Part shown: positions 34,597 to 45,348 of the stretch, piece by piece
Layout: every line of letters begins with the position of its first letter
Position numbering within the stretch: position 1 is the first letter of the stretch
Assembly (NCBI RefSeq): GCF_004337985.1
Contig: NC_043741.1
Coordinates: forward strand, 1,368,269-1,432,268
DNA: 64,000 nucleotides
DNA from: Pyricularia pennisetigena
Lineage: Eukaryota; Ascomycota; Sordariomycetes; Magnaporthales; Pyriculariaceae
Direction: 5' to 3'
Program-made: the position numbers and the translations under genes
Notes under the pieces: generated by a model
Told to the model about the DNA's origin: nothing
The model's input: the letters and a program-made list of their open reading frames with translations, nothing else
Database searches by the model: none

Positions 34597-36015
34597 ATGG
34601 CAGCATCACTGCTTTCATATGTGCCGATCGTCAACCGGCTCATCCCCCAGGAGGAGCCACTTGAAATCAAGCTTGAACCAGTCGAAGTGCACAACGTCGA
34701 GACGGCGGCGGAGAAGCGGCCTAGGACGCTAAAGCATCTCCTCCGTGCAAATCACGTGAACCACGCCATCGTTTACCACGAACTCGCGTTCAACAACCAC
34801 ATGCCCCACATACTCTGCTCGGCTTACATCCTGGGTGCCGACGTGGCCAAGCTGCATGAGATTTATGACTCCGAGAGCAAGGAGCTCGAGCCGTGGACCG
34901 ACTCGCCGGCCGAGATCATCCAGGACGACTGGAGGGACTTTCTCGGGGATAGGCGATACCAGAGGGCCTATATTGACTTTTTCGAGGATAACCTGGCTTT
35001 TGAGCATGGATATGACTGGAAGAAAGTCGTGGCCAAGTATATGTTTGAGGGAAAGGAGCCACTGGTTAACGGGCTGATTGGAGGGCGTAAGCAGCTTCTT
35101 CTTCTTGTGTCTGTTTTGTTCTCAAGCCTTGCCCGAGGCTACTTATACTACTTATACGCACGCTTGCTTACACGCATTAAATACAGTGGCTCATCCACTA
35201 ATCCATCTCGGCTACGCCTATGAGATGGATAATCGGGAAATCGCCATCGAGGCTCTGGGCATGACCGCAGTGCAGTATAACTTTCTACACAAGTACACCG
35301 ACGACCGCTCCTACACCAGACCATCGCCCTTTTCCTCGGCGAATCCCTCTGAGCTGATCGAGCGGCTGTCTAAAGACGAGCGCTTCGACGGCCTCTTCAG
35401 CGAGCGGAGTTTCTCCAACTTTTCTGCCGTCTTCGCGAAGCACGAGGCCCTAATTCTGGAGTACTGGAACGCGTGGGAAATACGAGAGGACCCCCTGCGG
35501 CAGTTCCGCGAGTCCCAGGAGCTGGCTGTCAACCTGCTCGTGGCCACGGTGCGGCCCGGCACTCACTCGTACAACTTCTTCATCGCGCATATACTGACGA
35601 GCAGCCATGCCGTGAGAGTATTGCTGCCCTACGTGCCGGCCGAGTTCCATGTGCGCTTGGTGCGGCAGTGGTGGCTCCTGGCGCTGGCTGTCTACATCGC
35701 GATGCTTCGGCCCAAGATTGTAGAGGACGACGTACCCACGACGACCAAGGGGTGGGGATACGTAGAAGAGCAGGCTGTCACGTCGAGGTGGTCGACTGAT
35801 TCCCACTTTGTCAAGGGTAAGCACAAGCCAAATTGCTATTTTTTTTTTTTTTTTTTTTTCAGGCCGTCTTGCTATGTACCAACACTAACCTTTGTTCACA
35901 ACGACCAGGTATACGAGCCATCAGGGAAGCATCTCGGACTTGGGGAGATGTTCACAACAGGTATCTGAACGCGGCGGTGAGGTTTGTGGATGATTTCGAG
36001 GGTTGGGTGTTTTGA
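34597..36015 (+). CDS. questin-oxidase-like protein (DUF4243 family; 3 exons)
   Basis: Exons 34597-35086, 35187-35816 and 35909-36015 join to 408 residues. Intron 1 (100 nt) has GTAAGC and TACAG. Intron 2 (92 nt) has GTAAGC, a CACTAACC branch and ACCAG. The family signatures are NHMPHILCSAYILGA in the N-terminal third, AHPLIHLGYAYE rebuilt across junction 1, a mid-region HSYNFFIAHILTSSHA, and the C-terminal WGDVHNRYLNAAVRFVDDF. Members oxidise aromatic polyketides (questin to desmethylsulochrin) or are of unknown function. There is no polyketide synthase nearby, so a secondary-metabolite role is not supported here. Intron 2 contains an internal T21-CAG that could act as an earlier acceptor and give a truncated end. 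An upstream ATG at 34525 is less likely. Confidence 0.87.
35839..35862 (+). other. decoy acceptor: T21 followed by CAG inside intron 2
   Basis: Twenty-one T followed by CAG lie 46 nt before the chosen acceptor. Splicing here would keep the frame for eight residues and then stop, losing the conserved C-terminus. The chosen acceptor at 35907-35908 follows a CACTAACC branch. Confidence 0.5.
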
Positions 36016-36465
36016 GATTATCTATGCGGGAGTGGAATGATGAATTACTTGAAACGGCTTGGAATATGATTAATGTCGTATTGTTATCTTACTGGGTGCA
36101 CTTTTTCGCTGTCCTAGAAAATTCAAAATACCCATCCAAGCCATCTTAACGTGTGAACATGAGTACTGCTTGCATTGCTCCACAGTGCCTAGTCTAGAAC
36201 CCCCGCTTCCAGTTGCATGCAGCCCCTGTCTACTTTTGATGAGGGCGGTGGATTCCCATTTGTGGTAACATCATTGTAGCCTGACATGTATTTTTTCTTT
36301 TTTCTTTTACTGTACGCTTGCACGCGAAAACAACCAAATTTCTTTTGACACGAGGTCAATTGCAAATCACACGACGCTTTATGCACACGCACACGCGCCG
36401 AAAGTTAGAACCGCGGGCCATCGACCAGCAGCGATAGAGCAGCAAATGCTCCAATCAACCTCGCA
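36016..36465. other. intergenic
   Basis: The 3' flank of the questin-oxidase-like gene and the short promoter of RAD17. It is unremarkable. Confidence 0.5.
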
Positions 36466-39429
36466 ATGGCGCCGCCCGCGAAGCGACGCAGGCGCAACCT
36501 CGTCGAGTCTGACGACGAGGACCAAGAGCCCGTGCAACAGCAGAAACAACAACAGCAGCAGGCTACCACCCCGACGAAAAACAACAGCCTAAAGAACTTC
36601 CTCATCGTCTCCCCGAGCCCAAACTCAAAACCTGCAAGTGACGGCACGACCTCGCCCAGTCCCACCCGAAAACCGACGCGACCTGTAACAACCACCACCA
36701 CCACCACCACCACGACGGCAGCAACAACAAGGTCGACCAGGAACGGCGCGTCTTCTCTCAGCCATGGCGCCGCACCGCCAAGCTTCCTCGCGGGTCCTAG
36801 GAGTCGCGGGGCCGGCAGCAGGACGTCGACGAAAAGCCCCAGCACGAGCCCGGAGAAGAGAACCAAGAGAGGAGGCAAGGTCGAGGAGAAGGGCAGGACG
36901 GCGGATCTGCTCACCTTGTTCTCCAAGCAGGCACTGCGGGTCAAGACCGAGGGAAAACCCGCCTCGCGTCCGGCGCCCTCGTCGCTACTCCAGGACATGA
37001 CGAGCGATCCGATATCGGAGGACGACGATGACGTGGTGGCGGACCACAAGGCGGCCGTCTCGAGCGTCGTGGGGAGGAAGGCCAGCAAGAGGTTTCGGGA
37101 CGGCGGCGGGGGCAGCGCCTCATCGGCTCCGTCCTCGCAACAGCAACAGGCGCCGGCGAGTTCGGCGACCTCGACCACGAGTCAAATGTTTCGGAAGCCG
37201 ACGCGGCCAAGCCAGGCGGCCCGTGAGGACGACGATGAGCTGCGGCCCTGGTCGGAGAGGTTTGGGCCGGTGAACCTGGACGAGCTGGCTGTGCACAAGA
37301 GGAAGGTAGCCGACGTCCGGAGATGGCTGGAAGATGTCATGGACGGCCGCATGCGTCAGCGCCTGCTCATCCTCAAGGGTGCCGCAGGGTCGGGCAAGAC
37401 GACCACGTTGAGGCTGCTGGCTCGCGAGCTCAAGTGCGAGGTGCTCGAGTGGAGAAATCCGACGACTTCGTACGGGGGCGGGCCCGGCCAAGGCTACCAG
37501 TCCGCCGCCGCTCAGTTTGAGGAATTTATGGGCAGGGGCGGCAAGTTTGGGCAGCTCGACTTTGAGGAGGACGACGACGGCGTGCCCTCGCGATTACCAC
37601 CCGGAGGAAGGCGGCAGACGCCGCCAGAGGAGGGAGGACGGAGACTGATGCTGGTAGAAGAGTTTCCCAACACGTTCATGCGGTCGTCTTCGGGCCTCAC
37701 GGCGTTTCGGAGCGCGGTTCTGCAGTTTCTGGCTTCCAACACACCTTCACTCGCCGCATTTGGAAAACACACACCAAGAGAACAGCAGATCACGCCCGTT
37801 GTCATGATCATTTCGGAAACTTTACTCACTACAACATCTGCCTCTGCAGATAGCTTTACGGCACACCGCCTACTCGGCCCGGAAATACTTAGGCATCCCG
37901 GCACCGGCGTCATCGAGTTCAACGTCATAGCGCCGACGATCTTGGCCAAGGCGCTCGAGTTGGTGGTTCAGAAGGAGGCACGCAAGTCGGGACGAAGGAG
38001 AACCCCGGGGCCTCAAGTTCTCAAAAGACTTGGCGAGATTGGTGACATCCGAAACGCAATCTCGTCGCTGGAATTTCTATGTTTGAAAGGAGACCAGGAT
38101 GCAGACTGGGGCGCCCGGGTGTCCTTTACAAGGTCAAAGAAGGGAGCCAAGGACCTGTCTTTGACCAAGGGGGAGAGGGAGTCTCTGGAGATGGTCTCTC
38201 AAAGAGAAGCAAGCCTCGGGATCTTTCATGCCGTGGGTAAGGTGGTCTACAACAAACGGGACGACATTCCTTACCCCCCGGGGACAGAAGGCTACGAAGC
38301 AGAGAGGCTACCGAATTACATGTCGCATTTGTCAAGGCCGAAACAATCCCTGGTCCAGGTCGACGCCCTGATGGATGAGATGGGCACCGACACATCGACT
38401 TTTATTTCTGCGATACACGAAAACTATGCACTCTCGTGCGAATCCACGGGGCCAAACGACCCGAACTCGGCGGTGGACTACATGAACGGCTGTCTGGACA
38501 GCTTGTCAGACAGCGACCTCCTTTGCCCTTCGTGGGACATCTTCTTTGGAGGCAGGGGCCCCAACGGTTCCGGTAGGGACCTCGGCAGCCACGTGCTGCG
38601 ACAGGACGAGATGGCATTTCAGGTAGCCGTACGCGGTGTGTTGTTCTCGCTGCCGTCGCCTGTCAAGCGCCAGTCGGCCGGGGGGAACCCGGCGAGGGCC
38701 GGTGGAGACTCGCACAAGATGTTTTTCCCCACCAGCATCAAGTTATGGCGCGCCAAGGAGGAGCTCGAGGGGCTGCTGGACATGTGGGCAACCAGGATGC
38801 TGAACGGAGAGGACGGGCCTCTCGGAGTCGGCACCGCTTCCAGAGGACAGCAGAGCCTGACCAACGGAGCCACGGCGTTCCGCAGACCCAAGCTGGGGAC
38901 GCAGAGCACCTCGAGCAGCGTGGGCGACTGGGCGACCAGCAGAGACACGCGGCAGTCGTCGTTTTCGGCGAGGTCGACGGCGGCGACGCAGTCTACCGAG
39001 AAGAAGGACGCCGACGGCGGCGCGACGCCGCCCCTGCTGTCGCTGGGAAGCTCGGCCCGCAAGGAGATGCTCCTCGAGCGGCTGCCGTACATGGCGCACA
39101 TGGCGCGGCGCCGGCGCGGGTCCTTGCCTTCTATGGGGCTGCGCGACCTGGAAAAAGTGGTCTCGTTCAACGGCATCGGCAGCTCGTCCCTGGCCGAAGA
39201 CGAATCGGCAGCCGAGGACGAGGGCGAGGACGATGGAGGTGCTAATCAGCCTGCGGACAGCTGGGCGACAGACAAGCCCACGGACGAGTCCAGCCCCAGG
39301 AAGAAGAGGGCCACGGCGGCCATCAGACCCAAGAAGCGGACCGGGAGCAGCAACGAGGGCATGCTGCAGCCGAGTGCGCTACAGGTTCAGAAGCTGGTGT
39401 TGAGCGACGACGATATCGAGGACGACTGA
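36466..39429 (+). CDS. RAD17/RAD24 checkpoint clamp loader
   Basis: A single-exon gene of 987 residues. Residues 1-250 are low-complexity with poly-Q, poly-T (ACC repeat), basic and Ser/Pro-rich stretches. The AAA+ core starts at PWSERFGPVNLDELAVHKRK, followed by Walker A GAAGSGKTT (305-312) and Walker B-like LMLVEEFPN (394-401). After the clamp-loader region come long charged C-terminal stretches with EDE- and KKR-rich segments. Together with RFC2-5, Rad17 loads the 9-1-1 clamp at damaged DNA to activate the checkpoint kinases. The fungal protein is longer than human RAD17 or yeast Rad24 because of the terminal disordered regions. Long opposite-strand frames (for example 36405-37178) are shadows. 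Confidence 0.92.
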   Translation: MAPPAKRRRRNLVESDDEDQEPVQQQKQQQQQATTPTKNNSLKNFLIVSPSPNSKPASDGTTSPSPTRKPTRPVTTTTTTTTTTAATTRSTRNGASSLSHGAAPPSFLAGPRSRGAGSRTSTKSPSTSPEKRTKRGGKVEEKGRTADLLTLFSKQALRVKTEGKPASRPAPSSLLQDMTSDPISEDDDDVVADHKAAVSSVVGRKASKRFRDGGGGSASSAPSSQQQQAPASSATSTTSQMFRKPTRPSQAAREDDDELRPWSERFGPVNLDELAVHKRKVADVRRWLEDVMDGRMRQRLLILKGAAGSGKTTTLRLLARELKCEVLEWRNPTTSYGGGPGQGYQSAAAQFEEFMGRGGKFGQLDFEEDDDGVPSRLPPGGRRQTPPEEGGRRLMLVEEFPNTFMRSSSGLTAFRSAVLQFLASNTPSLAAFGKHTPREQQITPVVMIISETLLTTTSASADSFTAHRLLGPEILRHPGTGVIEFNVIAPTILAKALELVVQKEARKSGRRRTPGPQVLKRLGEIGDIRNAISSLEFLCLKGDQDADWGARVSFTRSKKGAKDLSLTKGERESLEMVSQREASLGIFHAVGKVVYNKRDDIPYPPGTEGYEAERLPNYMSHLSRPKQSLVQVDALMDEMGTDTSTFISAIHENYALSCESTGPNDPNSAVDYMNGCLDSLSDSDLLCPSWDIFFGGRGPNGSGRDLGSHVLRQDEMAFQVAVRGVLFSLPSPVKRQSAGGNPARAGGDSHKMFFPTSIKLWRAKEELEGLLDMWATRMLNGEDGPLGVGTASRGQQSLTNGATAFRRPKLGTQSTSSSVGDWATSRDTRQSSFSARSTAATQSTEKKDADGGATPPLLSLGSSARKEMLLERLPYMAHMARRRRGSLPSMGLRDLEKVVSFNGIGSSSLAEDESAAEDEGEDDGGANQPADSWATDKPTDESSPRKKRATAAIRPKKRTGSSNEGMLQPSALQVQKLVLSDDDIEDD

Positions 39430-40298
39430 CTGATGATGATTTGACGGCAGCGTTTAGATGGAGTGGAGAAGGAGGGTTCTTGGAGACGTCCAAAGACAAT
39501 GCTGGCCCTTTGCTGTATAGAGAAGATGGGACATATTCTGGTTGCACTTTGTTTGTATGGAGTTTTGGCTGGTGATAGATACCAATGATAATTGAATGTC
39601 TTGTACTTTTTTTTTTCAATCTTCTTTTGCCTGTCTGAGGGTCTGATGTTTTGAAAAGCCATTCGCCATATTGCTTATAGCTTGTAGTTGGTTTGATGAG
39701 TAGAATTATATCGTACTCAGACTGAAGCGACGCAATTCTCCTTCGTATTCAGGTATCTACCCCCAAGTACCTCGCCCTCTATTCCTGCAGGCGTGTGACA
39801 ACAAAGTGGGCCTGAGTCAGGGAATCCGGGGGGGGGGGGGTGCCGGCGAACCCCGCTCCCCCAGTCTCCCCCCGTTGGTGGATCCCGCGGCTAGGGTGCT
39901 TTTGCAGTGAGCAGGCGAACACGGCGTTAGATGCCTCGGCTCAACGAGTTAATTGGGGCCCTTTTTGATTGAAAAGCCTCAAGTTTTCAATCCCGTCCGC
40001 TTGTTTTGTTGCATCTATACATACAAAACTATACAGCATGGTACCTTGAATCGTAGACAGGCACTCGCTGCGGTTTTCGAACTTACTTGATAAGTCCGGA
40101 GAAGAAAAAAAAAAAAAAAAAAGAAATTCATCGATTGGCTAGGATCACATTCGTTTGCGCTGCAAAACTTGGGGTTTTGGGGGTGGGAGTTTGACCTGGG
40201 CACTAAACACGACCTACCTTGGTCGACAGCGAGACAGACGTGCCTAAAGGAAGGAAACACAATCAGCCAGTCAGGTCTCCAGACAACCCACGACAGAC
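39430..40298. other. intergenic
   Basis: The RAD17 3' flank, a G12 run near 39829-39840 and an A-rich tract near 40105-40121. No gene is seen. Confidence 0.5.
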
Positions 40299-40328
40299 AA
40301 AAAAAAAAAAAAAGAAAAAAAAAAAAAA
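40299..40328 (+). promoter_or_regulatory. near-pure poly(A) leader before the APH start
   Basis: A15-G-A14 ends two bases before the ATG (CCATGG context). A 5' leader of this kind would bind poly(A)-binding protein if transcribed. Confidence 0.5.
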
Positions 40329-40330
40329 CC

Positions 40331-41055
40331 ATGGCCGGCCCAGTGAGGCACGCCATCGACGTCAAGGCGCTCGAGGCGTACCTGGGGGCCAACGTGCCCG
40401 AGATCCAGACGCCGCTCGAGGTGAAGCAGTTCGGGTACGGGCAGTCGAACCCGACGTACCAGCTGACGGACCGGACGGGGCGTCGGTACGTGATGCGCAA
40501 GAAGCCGCCGGGGAAGCTGGTGTCGCGGACGGCGCACCAGGTCGAGCGCGAGCACCGCATCATCGCCGCCCTGCACGGCCGCCTGCCCGTGCCTAGGCCC
40601 TACTGCCTCTGCGAGGACGCCGCCGTGATCGGCACGCCATTTTACGTCATGGAGTTCCTCGACGGCCGCATCTTTGCCGACCCGGCCCTGCCCGGCCTCG
40701 ACGCCGCCGACCGCCGCGCCATGTGGGCCGACGCCGTCCGCACCCTCGCTGCCCTGCACGCCGTGCAGTTCGCCGACCTCGGCCTGGCCGATTTTGGCAA
40801 GCACGGCGGCTTCTTCGCCAGGCAGCTGCGCACCTGGACCAGCATCTGCACAGCCCAGGCCGCCGTCAAGGACGTCGAGACCGGCGTGGCCGTCGGACAC
40901 CTGCCGCACTACGAGGACCTGGTAAGCTTCTTCAGCGACGAGAAGCTTCGCCCGAGGGATCGCGTGACGCTGGTCCACGGCGATTACAAGATCGATAACT
41001 TGATCTTTCACAAGACGGAGCCAAGGGTGATTGGCGTGCTAGAGTAAGTTTCTCG

Positions 41056-41089
<34 letters not shown>

Positions 41090-41095
41090 NNNNNN

Positions 41096-41135
<40 letters not shown>

Positions 41136-41564
41136 AGTTGGGAAATGTCAACAGTAGGCCACCCGCTCTCAGACCTCGCCAACCTCCTTTACCCATACGT
41201 AACGGCCGAGCAGCCAGCCGGGACAGCAGCAGGGCAGGGTGATCCCAAGGCGCTGCCGTCGAACGCGGGCTTCCGACCGGGCGCGACGCCGGGCCTCCCG
41301 ACGCGCGAGGAGGCCGCCGAGCTCTACCGCCAGGCGTTTCGGGACTGGTGGCCGACGCCCGCCAGCATGGAGCCCGAGCTCCGCTGGGCGCAGGCCTTCA
41401 ACGTGTTCCGCGGCGCCGCCGTCGCCCAGGGCATCGCCGCCCGCGTCGCCGTCCGGCAGGCCAGCAGCGAACAGGCCGCCACCTACGCCGACGCCAGGGG
41501 CGCCATGGCCGACGTCGCCTGGGACATGGTCGCCCGTGCCAAGGGGGCTAGGGCCAAGATCTGA
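40331..41564 (+). CDS. APH/ACAD10-type phosphotransferase (2 exons)
   Basis: Exons 40331-41043 and 41138-41564 give 379 residues. The GC content is high and the start is MAGPVRHAIDVKALEAYL. The kinase-like fold shows YVMRKKPPGKLVS (nucleotide-binding Lys region), the catalytic loop HGDYKIDN (H216-N223), and a metal-binding VLDWEMSTVGHPLSDL. The Asp of DWE (D238) is produced by the splice junction: GA at the end of exon 1 plus T from exon 2. The family covers fungal acyl-CoA-dehydrogenase-linked (ACAD10/11-like) small-molecule kinases. The substrate here is unknown, and no acyl-CoA dehydrogenase domain is fused. The intron holds C34, an N6 gap and A39, so its true length is uncertain. Confidence 0.87.
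41056..41134. repeat. C34-N6-A39 homopolymers around a small assembly gap (in the APH intron)
   Basis: A run of 34 C ends at 41089, then six N (41090-41095), then 39 A to 41134. This is the kind of sequence that breaks short-read assembly. It lies wholly within the intron, so the coding frame is unaffected. Confidence 0.95.
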
Positions 41565-41621
41565 ACAAAATAAATCAAAGGTGGAGAGGGATGAATCAGA
41601 CGCGGCCTGGGGTGTGGGTGT

Positions 41622-41663
<42 letters not shown>

Positions 41664-42796
41664 TGCCGCTCCAAACTTGCCCAAAAGAAAACAAAGTTTG
41701 TTGTTTTATTCTGAGGGGACGCTTCCCCTTTCTTCTACACTGCCCAGCAGGCTCGCTTGCATGTGAGGGTTGGCTTGGTGCCTGGATGAAAAAAACTATA
41801 CATACGACAACGACAACAACAACTAAAAAAAAAAAAAAAAATCTTACTGGCTCAATGTCTAAAGGCCTTGTCAGGATACTACTACAGTAATATTTTATCA
41901 GGTGCTTTGGAGAAGTAGAGATCGGCACCGTGTTCCAACCCTTACATATTGTAAACTTTGGTAGGATACACGACTAGCATTGTACCATTCTTCTCGAAAT
42001 CCGGCCCACTAAAAACGAACCCCTGGTCGTTCATTTGTTCCAGACAGGGCCTTCACCCTCGTATACTGAAGGTTATTGGCACCATTTCCTGCAGAACTCG
42101 CACAACAATCAATTTTACTCTGATAAGTGAGATGAAAATGGTCTGCCCCAGTATAGGGTTTCGACCTGTGCGGTTGCACTCATATTACTACTAATTAAAA
42201 GACTGGCTAACTCTGAATATTTACCAGGCAAAGAGTGGGTTTGTCATGCATCCAAATAAAAACAAATGCCTACAACGGTCGCCGAGAAAGGCCAGATGAT
42301 GCAGCACTGATATAGCTCGTAAAAAAAACCTTGACTTGATGCAGTACCTAGCCCAGTCCCTATACATGCGTAACAATCTCGTCGGGAAACTGTGAGAGAA
42401 AGAGAATAAAATAAGGGGTGTAAAAAAAAATAAAATAAAAAATAAAAAAAAGAGACGAAATGAACTAAAAAAGAAATCATGTGGCATCCGTGTCAGAAAG
42501 TCTATGCGATAAAAGTGAAACGCCCAAGCCAAAGAAAGATGCCAAGACGGTTAACCGTAACACCATACCCCGACAAATAAACTCCTTGGTGTGCTGGAAA
42601 AATGCAAAGTTAACTCCGAAATCGAAAAGGAAAAGGAAAGGGTAAAATCAAAGTCAACCCCCCTGAATTGGCTGAAATATGCTTTGACTTGCTTCCCTTG
42701 GCATCGCCAAAATCACCTCGTCCGTTGCATTCAGAGTCATCGTCATGCGCTCTTCGTGTTGCTTATTGGTCCAGCCGTCGGTACATGACCAGTCGT
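41565..42796. other. convergent intergenic region
   Basis: The APH and RING genes converge here. It holds a T40 run at 41623-41662, an A17 run near 41825-41841 and an A/T-rich segment near 42421-42450. No gene is seen. Confidence 0.55.
41623..41662. repeat. T40 homopolymer
   Basis: Forty consecutive T just downstream of the APH stop codon. It could serve as a transcript end signal or be neutral. Confidence 0.95.
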
Positions 42797-45316
42797 CTAT
42801 CGTGTCCCATTTACATCCCAGAACTGGTAAGCCGGACTGACAGAGCTTGAACCAACAAGCCCACGAATGTCCAGCCTAGGCAGCTGAGGCAGTTGCTGAG
42901 AAAATGGGCCTCCAGATCCAAAATATGCCTCGTCTGACGTGGGTTCGGGAGCACCCAAGCCGCTGGCCGAACCGCTTGGATTCCCATCACTGGAAATAGC
43001 CCCAGCCTCGGTGGACTGGGAAGTTGACATCTGGCCCCCTGTCGCCGTGTTTGAGGATGAAGACCTTGCAGGGCTGTAGTGAAGTCTTTGCCACTCTTGT
43101 GGGATGTGGTTCATAGAATGAAGAGCCGACATTGGACGCTGTGATGCCGACGGATCAGAAGCCCCGGATAGAGAATTCGACCGTGGAATCTCGTTGCGCG
43201 TGCCGCTTGCGTTCGGCTCGCCGATGTGCCCAGACAAAATGGCTTGCCCCCTCCGATTGTTGACGGGTGCGGCATAGCGAGACCTGCGTCGATGGCGTAG
43301 CTCTGCTTGCTCTTCAGGCGGTGGTGGTCGCCTGTTGGATATGACTGCAGGCCTGGAAGCTGCTGGTGAGTTGTTAGAGACGATTTGGCGGCCGTATAAC
43401 CTCACGAATGCGTCGTGGGTCAAGTTCACGGCCTCATGGTCGCTATGGGTAAACGCTTGTCAGTCAGAGTGCATGACCAAACAATCACTAGGGTGCAGTG
43501 ATGCACCTGAACCGTGCAAGATGGCAAGCCTACCTCTGGAACCAGGAGGGATCAGGGGAACCGCCGTTCATGCCCAGATAGGCATTGAGTGACCGGTTGT
43601 TGACGCTAACCACGGACTCCGATGGTAGCTTGTCCCTGCAGTACGGGCAAGTGTCTGAATCCTGTAACCACTTCTTGATGCAGTGATCTCCAAAGACGTG
43701 CTTGCATTTGGGCAGTCTCAGTGGAGCCTCGCTTATCCCCTCGGGAGATGGAACGCCAAAGTCGTTGTAGCAAATGACGCAAGCTTTTGATGGGTTAGCA
43801 GACTGCATACAAAGAACCTCCTGAGATGTGGTGGTGCCGCTCGATGGAAGGTGAATATGGGGCACTAGTAAAGCAGACTACTTACTGCGCTCCAGCTCGG
43901 GAAGGCTAGCAATATCCACGCTCTCCATCGAAGAAATTGCCGACCTGGAAGCTATCCTCTTGTTCGTCATGGCTCCTCGGAAAAGCTGCTGCTGACGAAT
44001 ACGCTCCTCACGACGAGCCTCTAACTCCTCTCTACGGCCCGCCTCTCGATTGGCCTGGGCCATCGCGGCGGTGGCGCCCAGCTGTTGCACGTACATATCT
44101 TGGAGGTGTGAATCGTTCGAATCCCCATCGCTATAGTCGTGATCCTCATCCGACATTAGCATGTCCAAATGCTCCTCTTCTTCGGCCAGCGCACCTTGGG
44201 GCGGGCCCAGAACCGGGCTGCTGTTGGAAACCCCAGACTCGGGTCTAGCCCTTCTCTGCGGAGAACCTGCGGTCACTGGAGCATCTGTACCATTTGCCGT
44301 TGATTCGCGATCTGCGGACTGCGACTGTTGGGCCATGCCTTGAACATCCGGTGTTTGGTCCCGCGGAGCTTGTCGTAGGTCACGTAGGTCTCTCGATTGT
44401 GGGCTGGTAGCGATGCTCGAGATGGATGACGACGGCGACGAGACGGGGGAGGCATACATATGTGGTGCAGTAGAGGTGGCATCGCCGGCAGTGCTGCTTG
44501 AGCCTGCGGAATTGGAGGCCATGTTGCGGGGTGCCAGAGGTGGAAGAGAAGCCAAAGTCAACGGTGCTCTGGAGGAGTTTGAGGGCGGACTGAAATGTAC
44601 GGCGCGTTGTGATTGAGGACCTTGCTGGTGCCAAAAATGTGCTTGATTTGGCGTCGACATGTAGTGACTTGCTTGAGGTAGCATGTGCTGGTATGGGTGG
44701 CCGAGTGAGTTGCCTCGACCGATACTTCCTGAGGTCCAAGGATCGGATGTCAAAGGAGGAGGTGGTGGTGGCAGCTGTGGGGGACAAAAAACGCCCGGCA
44801 TGCTACCGCTCCGAGGGTGAGGAGGTAGCGAGGATCGTGCACCCCAGGAGAAGGTTGATGGATGATTTGGGAGGACCACTTGATGACGGTCGTAGTGGGG
44901 ATGGTGATTGTGCGTATGTGGGTTGTTTGGTTGTTGTTGCGGTTGCTGCTGTGTTGGTGGTGGTGGCGGTTGTTGCTGTTGCTGCTGCTGCTGTTGTTGT
45001 GTCAATCTGGACGGAGACGACAAAGAATGGTGCACCGGATCGTATGGAGTATTGCTGCTGTTGTTGCTGTTGGAATTGTTGGAGGCACTGCTGTTGGCAG
45101 ATGAGTTGCCTAGATTGGAAGGCACATGTACCCGATACGATAGGCCCAATGGATCCGGTAGCGGCGAGTTCCTGACGTTGCTACCGCCGAACAGCGAGGA
45201 CGGCCGGCAGAGAAAATCCAGGTTAGAACTCTGCTGCTGGGTTTGGGTTGTGTTTGTGGTGGCGGCGGCAGTGGCGGCGGTAGTAGAGCTACTGCTACTG
45301 CTGCTGCCGCTGCCGC

Positions 45317-45348
<32 letters not shown>

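Noticed and set aside
35863..35908. Separate third intron of about 33 nt in the questin-oxidase-like gene
   Set aside because: Too short to splice; a single 92-nt intron gives the conserved C-terminus.
34597..36015. Secondary-metabolite cluster around the questin-oxidase-like gene
   Set aside because: No polyketide synthase, transporter or tailoring genes nearby; neighbours are housekeeping genes.
36405..39176. Several long minus-strand frames opposite RAD17
   Set aside because: Low-complexity shadows; Walker A and B lie on the plus strand.
40271..41011. 246-codon minus-strand frame opposite the phosphotransferase
   Set aside because: High GC keeps it open; the plus strand carries HGDYKIDN and DWE motifs.
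42120..42190. tRNA-like GGTTTCGACC segment and other TTCGA motifs
   Set aside because: No matching A box or acceptor stem; no tRNA found on either strand by eye.
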